NCBI GenBank assembly: GCA_013115135.1
Contig: JABANP010000832.1
Span: 1 to 15,698, forward strand
Direction: 5' to 3'
Source: Perkinsus olseni
Lineage: Eukaryota > Perkinsozoa > Perkinsida > Perkinsidae
Length of the DNA stretch: 15,698 nucleotides
Shown: piece by piece, positions 7,898 through 15,698 of the stretch
Position numbering within the stretch: position 1 is the stretch's first letter
Layout: every line of letters starts with the position of its first letter
Translations under genes and position numbers: made by a program
Notes under the pieces: model-generated
The model's database searches: none
Told to the model about the DNA's origin: nothing
What the model saw: the letters and a program-made list of their open reading frames with translations, nothing else

Positions 7898-8878
7898 CAC
7901 CCCGCGCAGCGACCGCGCATTCTACCGGGATTGGTTCTCCTTATGACGTCTATGATCCTCCAACGTCGTCGCAACTCTACCCCCAAGCTACTACGTGCTG
8001 ACTACGAGTCCAAGAAGACTGGCCCTCTTCCGACGACTACTACAACTTACAACACGACTGGTAGCGAAGTGGACAACATGCCACATTGGGGTCGAGTCAC
8101 TGACGAGTGCGCTGACGACGAGGGAACTACGACTAAGATTGCGATCTGGATGATCTGCGACCCTAAGAGTACGGGCCCCAGATGCCCGATGTGCTAGCCT
8201 CGCCGCCCAATGTCACGCCAATTATCTATTTTTCTGTCTCCTCGTGCGCCCTTCAGTTATGACCTAGTTTACTTGTGTGGGCACAGTACCGACTGCGTTC
8301 ATTGAGCTAGGGTCCCTACGTTCTACGTACCAATCCTTTTCCATCGTCTTTGTTGTTTCATCGCCCCTAGCAAGGGCTATTATATCGTCTCATGTCTGTG
8401 ACTAGTGGCGCAATTTCACACGTGCGAGTTGGCCCGCACAATGTGACGCGATCGATTTGCTGAGCGTAAAAAGCAGGCCAAACATTGGAGATTATTCTTT
8501 CTTTGCCTCACTTCGGCTACAAGTGTCGAGTTGCACAACAGGACTACTTCCACTACGACAACTACCGAGGCAGCTCTGGTCGCTCGCGACCGGAGTCCCC
8601 TCACCCTATGGCCGCATGGTAAAAGGATCTACAGAAGACGACTAAGAACTACCAATCCCACGACACCAGAACCTCTACAGTCAAGCAAGGTGACATGCAC
8701 TAGTCACCAGCTGTAGCCCTACGTGTTATGCACAACGTCATTCGGTACAACAAGTGAGCTATTGGATGCTGCGTTGGGCACTGACACGTTTGGGTGTGGA
8801 TTCTGCAATGACGATCACGACGTGCTGACACCGGAACTACTAGGATGGCACCGACAAGGCGGTCACCACTCGGTCGTA

Positions 8879-9370
8879 GTCACAGGGACTACGCAGACTC
8901 CAACAAGGTGGTTTCTGGTTCCAACGTCAACGTGACGGCATGATAGACGGCAACGTCATGGTAACTTGGCAACCCGATAGGTAGTCAGACAGTTGCCTAC
9001 GAGTCATGGTCACAGGGACCGTGTGGTTCTCAACAAGGTGAGGCCTTACCTGTTACCACTACGTTGTCGACAAGTTCGGTCACTTCAACGGCGTTCGCTC
9101 TACGCGACGGGTTACGTCATCCCCCATCACTACAACGTCATCAATCACGTTGCTAGTACTACAACAAGAACGGCGCCATGAAGTCGACGAAAGGAGAATG
9201 ATTGAGGTGGTGGTACGGTACCTACGCCTCGATCGTGGTCATGGAGGCTACGTCGTTCCAAGGTGGAACTTCATTCTCAGTGTTGTATGACGACAAGGAC
9301 GTTCGGCAGTAGTCCGGCAGTTGCTGTCGACGACGATCACAGGGATCGTTTGGCTTCCAACAAGGTGGAT
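8879..9370 (+). repeat. Diverged 32-bp motif, three copies, with a companion 13-mer
   Basis: The motif (G/A)TCACAGGGA, 12 variable bases, then CAACAAGGTG occurs at 8879, 9009 and 9336, with the inner distance fixed at 22 bases. A second motif, AGTCAGGCAGTTG or close variants, occurs at 8983, 9311, 9561 and 9664. It precedes the first motif by 25-26 bases at two sites. Read in one frame, each copy of the first motif gives HRD, four residues, NKV (HRDYADSNKV, HRDRVVLNKV, HRDRLASNKV), so it may be the trace of a repeated protein segment. Confidence 0.65.
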
Positions 9371-10009
9371 CCAGTCCTGTCGTCCCGGTCTCCATAACGT
9401 GATGGTGATTTCTCCGGAGAAGAAGACGGTCTCCTACACGTTATGGCTTGGTGATTGTGGAACAGCGGCATCTCTACGTCTAAAGCACTAAAATGACGAC
9501 AAACTATGGTCTTCAACTACACCCGCTGGTCCTCCACCTCACCAACCTTTTACGTATGTCAGTCAGGCAGTTGACGTACGTTGAGTGGATGTCTGGGTCT
9601 GGCAGTTGTCAAACCCCTCTGCAGAAGATATTCGCCACGGTGGTATCGACTTGAAGATACGTTAGTCAGGCAGTTAACGTTACCTTCGACGACATTGGTA
9701 CTACTACGGCATGAGGTACTGGTACATTCTTGTACGACCCGCTCTACTCTGGCGAACGTCGAGCGGTACGTCTCACGCTGAACCTACTGCATCGCTGAGA
9801 TGGTTTGGTCGAGATCATCTTCGGCTACTACTCGCTACTCCTACTACGTACGTGGCTCATTACTCTACTGATGAACTATCTACGATAGTGGGCATCGACT
9901 CTACTTGCACCATCTACTAGGGCGACATCTTATCGCTGCCGACTACTTGCCCTACTACGACAAGGTGCGCTGCGGGTTCTCGACTGACTTCTGGTAGAGT
10001 AGACATCAG

Positions 10010-10171
10010 GTGAGTTACCTTAGGTAGCTTCTATTACTGTCTTAGACAGTCTATCTACCCCTTGTTCACTTATCATATATATTTGACGTTGTGTCGTCAA
10101 TTATTCAACCGTGGGTGGTTCAACGTGAGGGCACTGGTAACTGCAGCGGTTATACTTCCCAACTTGCAAAG
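10010..10171 (+). other. Possible leader intron before gag
   Basis: CAG|GTGAGT at 10007-10015 is an ideal spliceosomal donor. TATACTTCCCAACTTGCAAAG, ending at 10171, looks like a pyrimidine-rich acceptor and lies five bases before the Gag ATG. Removing the 162 bases would bring a capped leader close to the start codon. This is a motif match only; nothing in the window proves splicing. Confidence 0.3.
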
Positions 10172-10176
10172 CAACC

Positions 10177-10473
10177 ATGTCCAACTCTGGTGACAATCCC
10201 ATTATTGGAGACGACGGTGAGAACGCCATCTTCAACGCTGGAGTACAGACTACCCCACCACGTGAAGAGGACGGACGTGGTATCCCGCCACCGGTTATTG
10301 TCAACCAACCCCCTCCAGTTCAGGGATGTTCACGTTTCGTACACCAAATAGTCGTACATTTTCGACTCATGTCTCCAATACTCATACACTTCCTAATCGT
10401 ACACGAAATACTCGTACACCGAATAGTCATACACAAAATACTCATACACGAGACTCTCGTGTATTCGGGTTGA
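10177..10473 (+). pseudogene. gag: Gag-like N-terminus, truncated into tandem repeats
   Basis: The ATG at 10177 (context AACCATGTCC) opens a frame of acidic then proline-rich sequence, with MSNSGDNPIIGDDGEN at the start and IPPPVIVNQPPPVQG at about 10280-10325. The location after the leader and before pol fits Gag, but I see no capsid or zinc-knuckle motif, so this is a positional call. From about 10330 the frame runs into a 15-bp tandem repeat, giving hydrophobic pentads such as VHEIL, and stops after YSG at 10473. Only about the first 50 residues are therefore original. Confidence 0.55.
10338..10457. repeat. 15-bp tandem repeat, eight units
   Basis: Eight units of 15 bp fit the consensus CRTACACNNAATAST (units begin at 10338, 10353, 10368, 10383, 10398, 10413, 10428 and 10443). 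As 15 is a multiple of three, every frame gives pentapeptide repeats, for example HTQNT/RTPNS in one plus frame and VHEIL/IHKIL in another. The array starts close to where the Gag-like sequence breaks off, and its last units overlap the end of the opposite-strand gene. Confidence 0.88.
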
Positions 10474-11263
10474 AAGCTGTAGTTTGTATCTTATTCAGCA
10501 CATCAATACTCACCTCTATTCGGCATCGAGATTCCCTGGAGTATGTTTGCTTGTATGTAGCTGGCTTACCACGTATTCTTGGCATAACTAACTCGCTGCC
10601 CTTCTGCTGACCAACCCTCTTTCTGAATGCCGATGCACAGCTTGTACTGACTTGACCAGCCAATCCGGCTTCGTCAGAGGTTCCAACTAACACAGCGTGC
10701 TTGATTGAGGTGCTCAGTTGCGAAAACTCGATAGCATCCTCGACTGCCTCAGCCTCGGGACCCAACAAATCCCTACTGACAAGCAGCGTAACAGGAACTG
10801 GATCATTGGGAGAGGTCGAAGTGTCAGCCACAGTGCTGGGAGACGAAGGGATGAGCTTCTTCGGCCTCCCGGTCCTTGAGCGGTGAGGCACTTTCTTCTT
10901 GGACCCCATGTTCGAGCAGAAGTAGCAGTCCTTTTCGGCATCACCATCACAGAATGGCAAGGTGGACCAATTAATTGGAACCTCCTTGCCTCCAGGAATC
11001 GGCGGGGAAGAGCTGCGGGTCTGCACACCCTTCTTTGTCCAGTTCTCGATATAGTTCTTCGGATCCGTGCAGAGCTGGATATTACACCAGCTGCATACCT
11101 TACTGGGAGCATTGTTCAAACTGATCATCTCGTTGGTCTGGTCCCCCCAGAGCAGCAATATTCTCTCACGAATGGAAGGGAAAGACGTCTTGGACCCTTT
11201 GCCATTGTGCTGTTTCCCGCAGAGAAAGCAGTATCTCTCCTTGCAGGGAACACGGGGTGCCAT
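10442..11263 (-). CDS. Zinc-finger and AT-hook protein on the opposite strand
   Basis: This 273-residue frame runs against the surrounding element. Its N-terminus carries paired Cys motifs: C12-x2-C15 with H19, then C57-x2-C60 and C65. A second group follows at C105, C113-x2-C116 and H127. A basic TGRPKK stretch at about 131-136 has the GRP core of an AT-hook, so DNA binding is likely. The middle is rich in Ser, Pro and acidic residues; the C-terminus is basic (RKRVGQQKGS, RIRGKP). The start at 11263 has purine at -3 and G at +4. The last residues lie in the 15-bp repeat, so the natural C-terminus may be missing. It has no transposase or nuclease motif that I can see. I do not recognise the family; cysteine arrangements like this occur in proteins tied to other transposons. 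Confidence 0.6.
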   Translation of the reverse strand: MAPRVPCKERYCFLCGKQHNGKGSKTSFPSIRERILLLWGDQTNEMISLNNAPSKVCSWCNIQLCTDPKNYIENWTKKGVQTRSSSPPIPGGKEVPINWSTLPFCDGDAEKDCYFCSNMGSKKKVPHRSRTGRPKKLIPSSPSTVADTSTSPNDPVPVTLLVSRDLLGPEAEAVEDAIEFSQLSTSIKHAVLVGTSDEAGLAGQVSTSCASAFRKRVGQQKGSELVMPRIRGKPATYKQTYSRESRCRIEVSIDVLNKIQTTAFNPNTRESRV

Positions 11264-11518
11264 GACAAAATCAAGCTAATACATTCCGAAAGACGATTTG
11301 TTTCAGCTGTCTCAATATATTGGTCAGTGACGGACCTCGTGCACAGTGGATCGTTTGCGTTTGCGTGCAGGATTATTGTGTCCTCAGTGTGTTTTGCAAG
11401 TAGATTTTTCAGTCTAGACGAACTCAGTAACTACTGAGAGTTAGAGAATGGGGCATACACCATTGTGTTCAGCGTGAAAAACTGAACATTTCTGATTTTT
11501 TAAATCAATTAATGCACA
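11264..11518. other. AT-rich tail of the inserted block, possible promoter of the minus-strand gene
   Basis: This stretch separates the minus-strand ATG from the resumption of integrase. It is more AT-rich than its surroundings and contains a 7-bp inverted repeat (TGTTCAG 11466-11472, CTGAACA 11482-11488) and a T6-AAA run at 11495-11503. It is the natural place for the promoter of the gene ending at 10442, but no core element is certain. The junction with retrotransposon sequence lies at about 11518-11522. Confidence 0.35.
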
Positions 11519-13640
11519 GGTCGCCCTACCGTGCGCTCGTGTACGTCCTGCATCAAGGCTCGGGCTACACGCCAACTTAACTACGTCACCAACCACGTCC
11601 AGGACCTGTTGACTACTGGGCTATGGCAGTTGGTTGGGATAGACATGGCAGGGCCATACGACAAGGTTACAAAGTTCAACGACAAGAAGACCAACGGCAG
11701 TGATCCGTGCTATATACTTCTTGTTCAAGACTACGTCAGCGGATTTACTGCTGCACGACCACTCCATGACGTTAAGGCGAAGACGGTTGCTAACGCCATA
11801 CACGGAGTGTTCTGTGAGCATGGATCACCTTCGGTTGTTCTGAGCGACCACGACCGCACCAGCCTGACGTCAAGACAAGTCCGTCGAGTTCTACAACGCC
11901 ATGGTACCAAGCACTACGTCTTGCCGGGGTACGGTCAGTACTTGTCATTCTGGGAACGCTCCCACAAGGACATGGCAGACGTCGTCAAGGCTATCAGAGA
12001 GTCACGTCATCTTACGGAGCGCTCTCACATTGAGGACTCATTCATCAACGACTACTACTGTCGGTCAGAGCCTACAAGACGACCCCCAGGGGCTGGGCCA
12101 ACGTGAGTCCAGCTGAGCTGCACTACGTCTACAAAAGCCGACTCCCAGGTGATCAAGAAGGTCTTACTGACGTGGTGGATTGGGAGTCTCTACGGCTCAA
12201 GCACACCGACGTTGACACCATAAAGGTTCTGAGGGATACTATTCCTATGGTAGACGCCATCAAGCAACGTACGGCGGTTACCTTGAACGACTACTTGGAC
12301 TACTGGCGTCTGAAGCAAGAACGTCTTCTAGATCGATACGCTCGAGACCGAGAAGGTGCCTACACTCCCAAGATCTACGACATCGTGTTCACGACGAAGG
12401 CCGGCGACTTGAGGGTTGGCGGGCACCTAGAGACGTCATGGTCTGGGCCATCAACTGTGACAAAGCTACGTGGTTCGGCGATAGTGGAGGTAACTCCTGT
12501 ATCATACTACCAGGTGTTGGAGACGTCACCAACAATGACGAGGAGACTGAGGTCTACGTACCCGTGGAGTATGGAGAGCCTGAGACTTACCCCTTAGCCA
12601 ACGTCCACTACGCCACTGGACTACACGACGTCATCCACAACTACTACGCCAAAGGCACAAGGGTATTCGTCGACTCCGATGGCTCTATCAGGAGTATTCC
12701 TGTCGACTCTGACAACGACCTCGACCTCATACGTCGTCAACGGTATACTACTGCCATGGAGAAGGCGGACTGGCCTCCACCTAGGTCCGAAGGGGAAGAA
12801 GGAGACGTTCTGGACGACGACTCCGCCACCAACAACAACGACGACAACCAGCAGGACGACTACGGTGGTTCCCAACGCGGATCTATGATTCCTCAGGACG
12901 CGTCCGTCGTGGACGATGGTCGCAATTCCAGACGACTAATTGAGTATTCCACTGGCAAAGGCGACATCGGTCCTATGGTTGGAAATGGGTCGACCTCAAC
13001 ACCATTGAGAAACGTTGGTAACCATCATGCTAACGACACAGTCGACTCTACCGCCGTTGATGTTGAGGGCATCTGTGAAGACGAGGAGGCATCACCTGAG
13101 GAGGAAGAAGATGATCATCATCAAGACGTCTTCATGACTCCCCTAGCACGACGACTGGCGGCGATGCTGTCGAGACTTCAATGCCAAGGAGGAGGTCAAC
13201 GACGAGTCAAACAACGACAAGAAGGAGTGGAAGAAGACCCTCCGTGATCGACAATACTACACCCCACTAGACACCTTGGGGGGTTACGTTGGGGTCCAAC
13301 GTCCGTCATACCTTCGGCAAGTTCGTGAAGACGACTCCAATGGTAGGGTCCTTGGTTTTGTGACGGTTGGACGACTCGTACACTGGTCTTGCTCGAGTGG
13401 TCGACGACGATGGCAACAGCAACGTCAAGGTTCAACCCATGAACGTCGAGAAGGAGGGCCCCCCTCATCAAGACGGTTGACAACAACGACAAAGACTGCT
13501 TCAACACGGCTATTGAGAACGTCATCTACGTCAGACCATCAAGCAGATCACTCACGAGGGCTAGAGGAAGAGAGTTGGCGGAGTTGCTCGACTACGTGAA
13601 TGGTCATCTACCCCCAACTAATCATGGTTGGGCTGCGTAG
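11519..13640 (+). pseudogene. pol: Pol remnant: integrase from the Cys pair to the C-terminal tail, five frame changes
   Basis: The frame opens at CTSC, the Cys pair of the integrase HHCC domain; the His pair is missing because the upstream junction cuts here. GIDMAGP gives the first catalytic Asp, LSDHD the second and FWERSHKD the Glu, with 35 residues between the last two. After a shift near 12040-12062 comes GWANVSPAELHY, then a TKAGDLRVGG...WSGPSTV module like GPY/F. After another shift (about 12520-12545) the tail is acidic (DDDSATNNNDDNQQ; EEEEDD). Further shifts near 13165-13180, 13340-13373 and at the C6 run 13459-13464 keep coding-like sequence going to TAG at 13638-13640 (last residues GWAA). 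The used frames contain no nonsense codons. Protease, RT and RNase H are absent. Confidence 0.78.
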
Positions 13641-13921
13641 CGGTAGGGAGTAGTTTAGCTAAGTAGCGCCATTCGCACGTCTTGCACTCTTGACGACTCT
13701 TGCTCTTTCCTCAATTTTTGGCTTAAGCACGGGCTTAGCGTGTTGTTCCTCGGCCCTCACGACTTCCGTGACGTGCTATTAGACGTAGAAGTAGATCGGT
13801 AATCGCCGCCCTAGTTCTCGTGTGGCTTGTCCTTGTATATTTGCGCCCCTACGTTGGATGTATTGTAGCGTGTTGACGTCACTCGTACAACGTCCGCTCC
13901 CCCCTTTTCTTTTCCCCCGTC
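13641..13921 (+). other. Spacer before ORF3 with a 22-nt pyrimidine tract
   Basis: The 281 bases between the Pol stop and the third ORF contain no useful frame. Positions 13897-13918 are an unbroken run of 22 pyrimidines ending three bases before the ATG. It might be part of a splice or trans-splice acceptor region (no AG follows before the ATG) or a translation element. On the opposite strand it is a polypurine tract. Its role is open. Confidence 0.45.
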
Positions 13922-15003
13922 ATGGATAACGACTTGACTCTCGACGACCTCGTTGGACGTGTTAGAGGTGCTGAAGACGACAACATCAGAGAAGAAGCTA
14001 GAGACCTCCTACGTCGTCTGGACACCCTCAAGAACGTCGAGGCTATCCCCTTCAACGTGGCGAAGGATCGGTTGGTGGATCTCGCGGCAGCACGTCTTGC
14101 TAACGACCTCAATCCGTTCTCAACGACTACGCACCGCGCCATGGACGTGTTTCGCCGCAAGATCTGGGCCCCCAACGCCGAGCTTGGTGTTATTACACGT
14201 CACCAGGGGCCCGTGTTGGACGTCAGCGATTACAACGTTAATATACGTAGTTTGGGTCCTGCTCACGTTCCTCCACGTGCCACCAGCACCAGGGTTACTA
14301 CGCCGACTATTTGGACGTCTGGTCTGCTTACGTTCAACACCGTACCGAAGATCGACCCAACGTACTTGACTCCCTTCGAGGTTACGTTATGTGGTTTGAC
14401 GCTGGCTTTGCCTCTACTAGTAGACTCCGGCACGTGGTTCCGTATGGATCCACGTCTACGTCTATTTGTACGTTCGGGCAGGAGCTACTTCGACGTTCAG
14501 GATAACGCCACTATTACGTCGCAGATGGTTGACGACGAGCACTTGACGGAGGAGTACGTTATCTCTACGTTGGGAGAGCTTTTACGTTGGTCGGTCGTCG
14601 AAGGGTTTTTGTCGGCGCTACGTTGCTGGGACGTCTCTACCACCTACCACGTGCTCGGGGTGCCTACACTACCCAACGACGCTAACTTGAACGCCCGTAC
14701 GTGTCAACGTATTCCGATGAGTGTTCACTACGCGTACTTACGTTTACTCGGTCTGTATAAGGGCACGTTTTTTTGGCCGCGTTGTGTGACCACGCCAGAG
14801 CTAACGGCAGTGTCGGTCTGGCTGACGAGTTGCATCACAACGTCGGGGAAGCTATGTCCAACGTCTTCGCTAAGTACGAGGTCCATCTTCAACTCTTCAA
14901 CGTTGGTAACGTTGATTCGGTTGTACGTTTGGATGCCCTACGACAGGCTGAGCAACGTGTTTACTATCGTGACTACGTCATGGATGAGGACAACGACAAC
15001 TAG
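13922..15003 (+). CDS. Third ORF of the right element, unknown function (one frame change)
   Basis: The ATG at 13922 (context GTCATGG) starts an open frame of about 280 codons up to a T7 run at 14768-14774. Beyond this, the frame one base back stays coding-like to TAG at 15001-15003 (ends DYVMDEDNDN), giving roughly 360 residues. The N-terminus is acidic and helical (LDDLVGRVRGAEDDN, EEARDLLRRLD). The middle has a short hydrophobic patch, LCGLTLALPLLVDSG, at about 156-170, too short for a clear membrane span. There is no signal peptide, so an envelope protein is not supported. The location, between Pol and the 3' LTR, is where extra ORFs of LTR elements lie. The DSG-T motif at residue 168 recalls an aspartic protease, but the rest does not fit. 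The T7 change could be an indel or a -1 slip. Confidence 0.68.
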
Positions 15004-15015
15004 TTTTTTTCGGTA

Positions 15016-15110
15016 GACGACTTGAGGTACTACGGTATGTGACGACTAGGACGACTAGAAGGATTGTGTAGACGACTAGATTATTTGACGACTAATAGAT
15101 GATGACGACT
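15016..15110 (+). repeat. Six GACGACT words after ORF3
   Basis: GACGACT begins at 15016, 15041, 15050, 15071, 15087 and 15104, in five cases followed by A, often giving GACGACTAG. Spacing is irregular (9 to 25 bases), so this is a cluster of a short word rather than a strict tandem array. It lies in the untranslated stretch between the ORF3 stop and the 3' LTR. Similar words occur in the LTR and leader. It may be a protein or RNA binding cluster, or simple low complexity. Confidence 0.6.
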
Positions 15111-15224
15111 AGTAGTTATTTTTCCATTTTTATTCTTTGAGGATTGTCATCGTAGCTTTGTGAACGTTGGGTGTATACGTCAATTATGATGGGATTCACT
15201 TAGGTCAACGTCTCCCGTGGCCAA

Positions 15225-15698
15225 TGCGCGTAGCCGCGGGATAACGAGAAGGAAGGCCAAGACGACTGAAGTGCCCAAGATGACGACGTATCTTCGCAAC
15301 GTATCTTCTGGCATCGAAACGACTGACCGTTTCGGGCGCGTCGAAGAAGAAGACAGAGCTACGACCAAAAAGACAGAGTTAGAGCTATAGCTGAAGATTG
15401 AGTTTAGACGACTGTAGCTACTGTTGCTACGTGCTCTCTCTTTGACTGTGAACGTGCTTCGCTTACGACTAGGAGCAGTTGCTCTTACGTTGTGATCTCG
15501 TTCGACTAGCACTTGGTCTATCTGTAGTGGTCTCACTAGTGCAATTGAGTAGCAATCCATTAGATTTAGCTACGACTGTGATGTTGGGTTCCTACGTTAG
15601 TGAGAACTCTACGTGTAAGGGGATTCCGGCTGAGCCAACCCGCGGTCCTTTCTCCACAGGCGATGACGTCTTGCGCTGTTCCTGCAACGTCTATCGCC
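15225..15698 (+). repeat. 3' LTR of the right element, cut by the window end
   Basis: This copy matches 7408-7897 from its first base and is still matching at the last base of the window, so its true end is not seen. It lacks about 14 bases present in the 5' copy (around 7643-7656) and differs at several single bases. The 45 bases before it show no strong purine tract. Differences from the 5' copy suggest an older or more error-prone copy than the left element, whose LTRs look identical. Confidence 0.88.

Larger units (their letters stand above)
7898..10176 (+). other. Long leader of the right element, no intact ORF
   Basis: About 2.3 kb between the visible LTR and the Gag start holds no frame longer than about 90 codons. 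It is rich in TACGTC, CAACTAC and GACGAC words, like the coding parts of the same element. Broken coding-like stretches appear in changing frames: for example FAERKKQAKHWR at 8458-8493, KCRVAQQDYFHYDNYRG at about 8520-8570, and the HRD-x4-NKV motifs listed separately. The first part may still be LTR. I read it as a leader that contains a decayed upstream ORF, but a structured non-coding leader is possible. Confidence 0.5.
7408..15698 (+). mobile_element. Second LTR retrotransposon, rearranged, runs off the window
   Basis: A direct repeat (7408 onward and 15225 to the window end) flanks plus-strand parts of an LTR element: a Gag-like start at 10177, integrase at 11519-13640 and a third ORF at 13922-15003. 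Protease, RT and RNase H are absent. Their place is taken by about 1.2 kb (roughly 10330-11518) that carries 15-bp tandem repeats and an opposite-strand gene. The integrase has D-x35-E spacing and a SPAEL motif, which puts the element with Ty3/gypsy-like families, but without RT the clade cannot be fixed. No clear polypurine tract is visible before 15225. Confidence 0.82.

Noticed and set aside
8059..8074. TGGTAGCGAAGTGGAC as a tRNA-type primer site of the right element
   Set aside because: Only about eight bases resemble a tRNA 3'-end complement, and the LTR edge is not defined there because the matching copy is cut by the window end.
10101..10304. Minus-strand frame opposite the Gag-like start
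   Set aside because: Shadow of the 10177 frame; no motif, and its opening lies in leader sequence.
10338..10457. Second candidate CRISPR-like or minisatellite array
   Set aside because: The units are 15 bp with no spacers; kept as a tandem repeat only.
12621..12875. Val-rich minus-strand frame that looks membrane-like
   Set aside because: It is the complement of the Asp/Asn-rich integrase tail (GAC/AAC codons read backwards as GTC/GTT), not a membrane protein.
14405..14445. Aspartic protease of the right element in ORF3 (VDSGTW)
   Set aside because: One short motif after a hydrophobic stretch; no second conserved block (ILG-like) follows at the right distance, and its place after integrase is wrong for protease.
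13953..14505. Overlapping plus-strand frames inside ORF3, one with protein-like YVMWFDAGFAS
   Set aside because: The 13922 frame is open across the whole region, whereas these end at stops within it. The resemblance comes from shared TACGTT/GACGTC words.
13922..15003. Envelope gene (retrovirus-like third ORF)
   Set aside because: No signal peptide, no convincing membrane span and no cleavage-site pattern; location alone is not enough.
15180..15560. Minus-strand frame across the 3' LTR, with a similar one at 7180-7561
   Set aside because: Antisense to the LTR, not maintained identically between the two copies and without domains.
7408..15698. DIRS-type or tyrosine-recombinase element
   Set aside because: The integrase is clearly DDE type with D-x35-E spacing, and the terminal repeats are direct.

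Overview
The window is eukaryotic and made almost entirely of retrotransposon DNA. It holds Ty3/gypsy-type Gag-Pol reading frames, long terminal repeats (LTRs), spliceosomal-looking signals and no bacterial operon logic or rRNA/tRNA genes. The host cannot be named from sequence alone. The codon style (NNC/NNG, very frequent ACGT and GACGAC words) and the lineage-unusual Gag would suit a protist such as a perkinsid alveolate, but that is a weak guess.

Layout. (1) 1-6269, minus strand: a Ty3/gypsy element about 6.3 kb long, with near-identical LTRs at 1-309 and 5961-6269. It has one long Gag-protease-RT-RNase H-integrase frame, a polypurine tract beside the 3' LTR, and an integrase end broken by three frame changes. 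Its primer-binding position is complementary to a 10-nt stretch inside its own LTR, which suggests Tf1/sushi-like self-priming rather than tRNA priming. (2) 6270-7407: a spacer. It contains a minus-strand frame of 221 codons interrupted by four in-frame stops (an unrecognised gene relic), then a cluster of palindromes and a 20-bp tandem repeat. (3) 7408-15698, plus strand: a second LTR element that runs off the window. It has a 5' LTR, a leader of more than 2 kb with diverged internal repeats, the first ~50 codons of a Gag-like ORF, then a foreign ~1.2 kb block (15-bp tandem repeats plus an opposite-strand zinc-finger/AT-hook ORF). After the block come the integrase half of Pol (protease, RT and RNase H are missing), a separate third ORF of unknown function (about 360 aa) and the 3' LTR.

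How the parts relate. The left element still encodes a nearly complete set of domains, so its decay is confined to integrase and possibly the protease active site. The right element cannot be autonomous as drawn, because the enzymatic core between Gag and integrase is replaced by the inserted block. Its integrase tail and third ORF are interrupted by frame changes, with almost no nonsense codons. That pattern fits a young copy or indel errors in the assembly better than long decay.

Best candidates for something not well described: the self-priming arrangement of the left element, the third ORF of the right element, the opposite-strand zinc-finger/AT-hook gene that interrupts it, and the repeated motif in the long leader.
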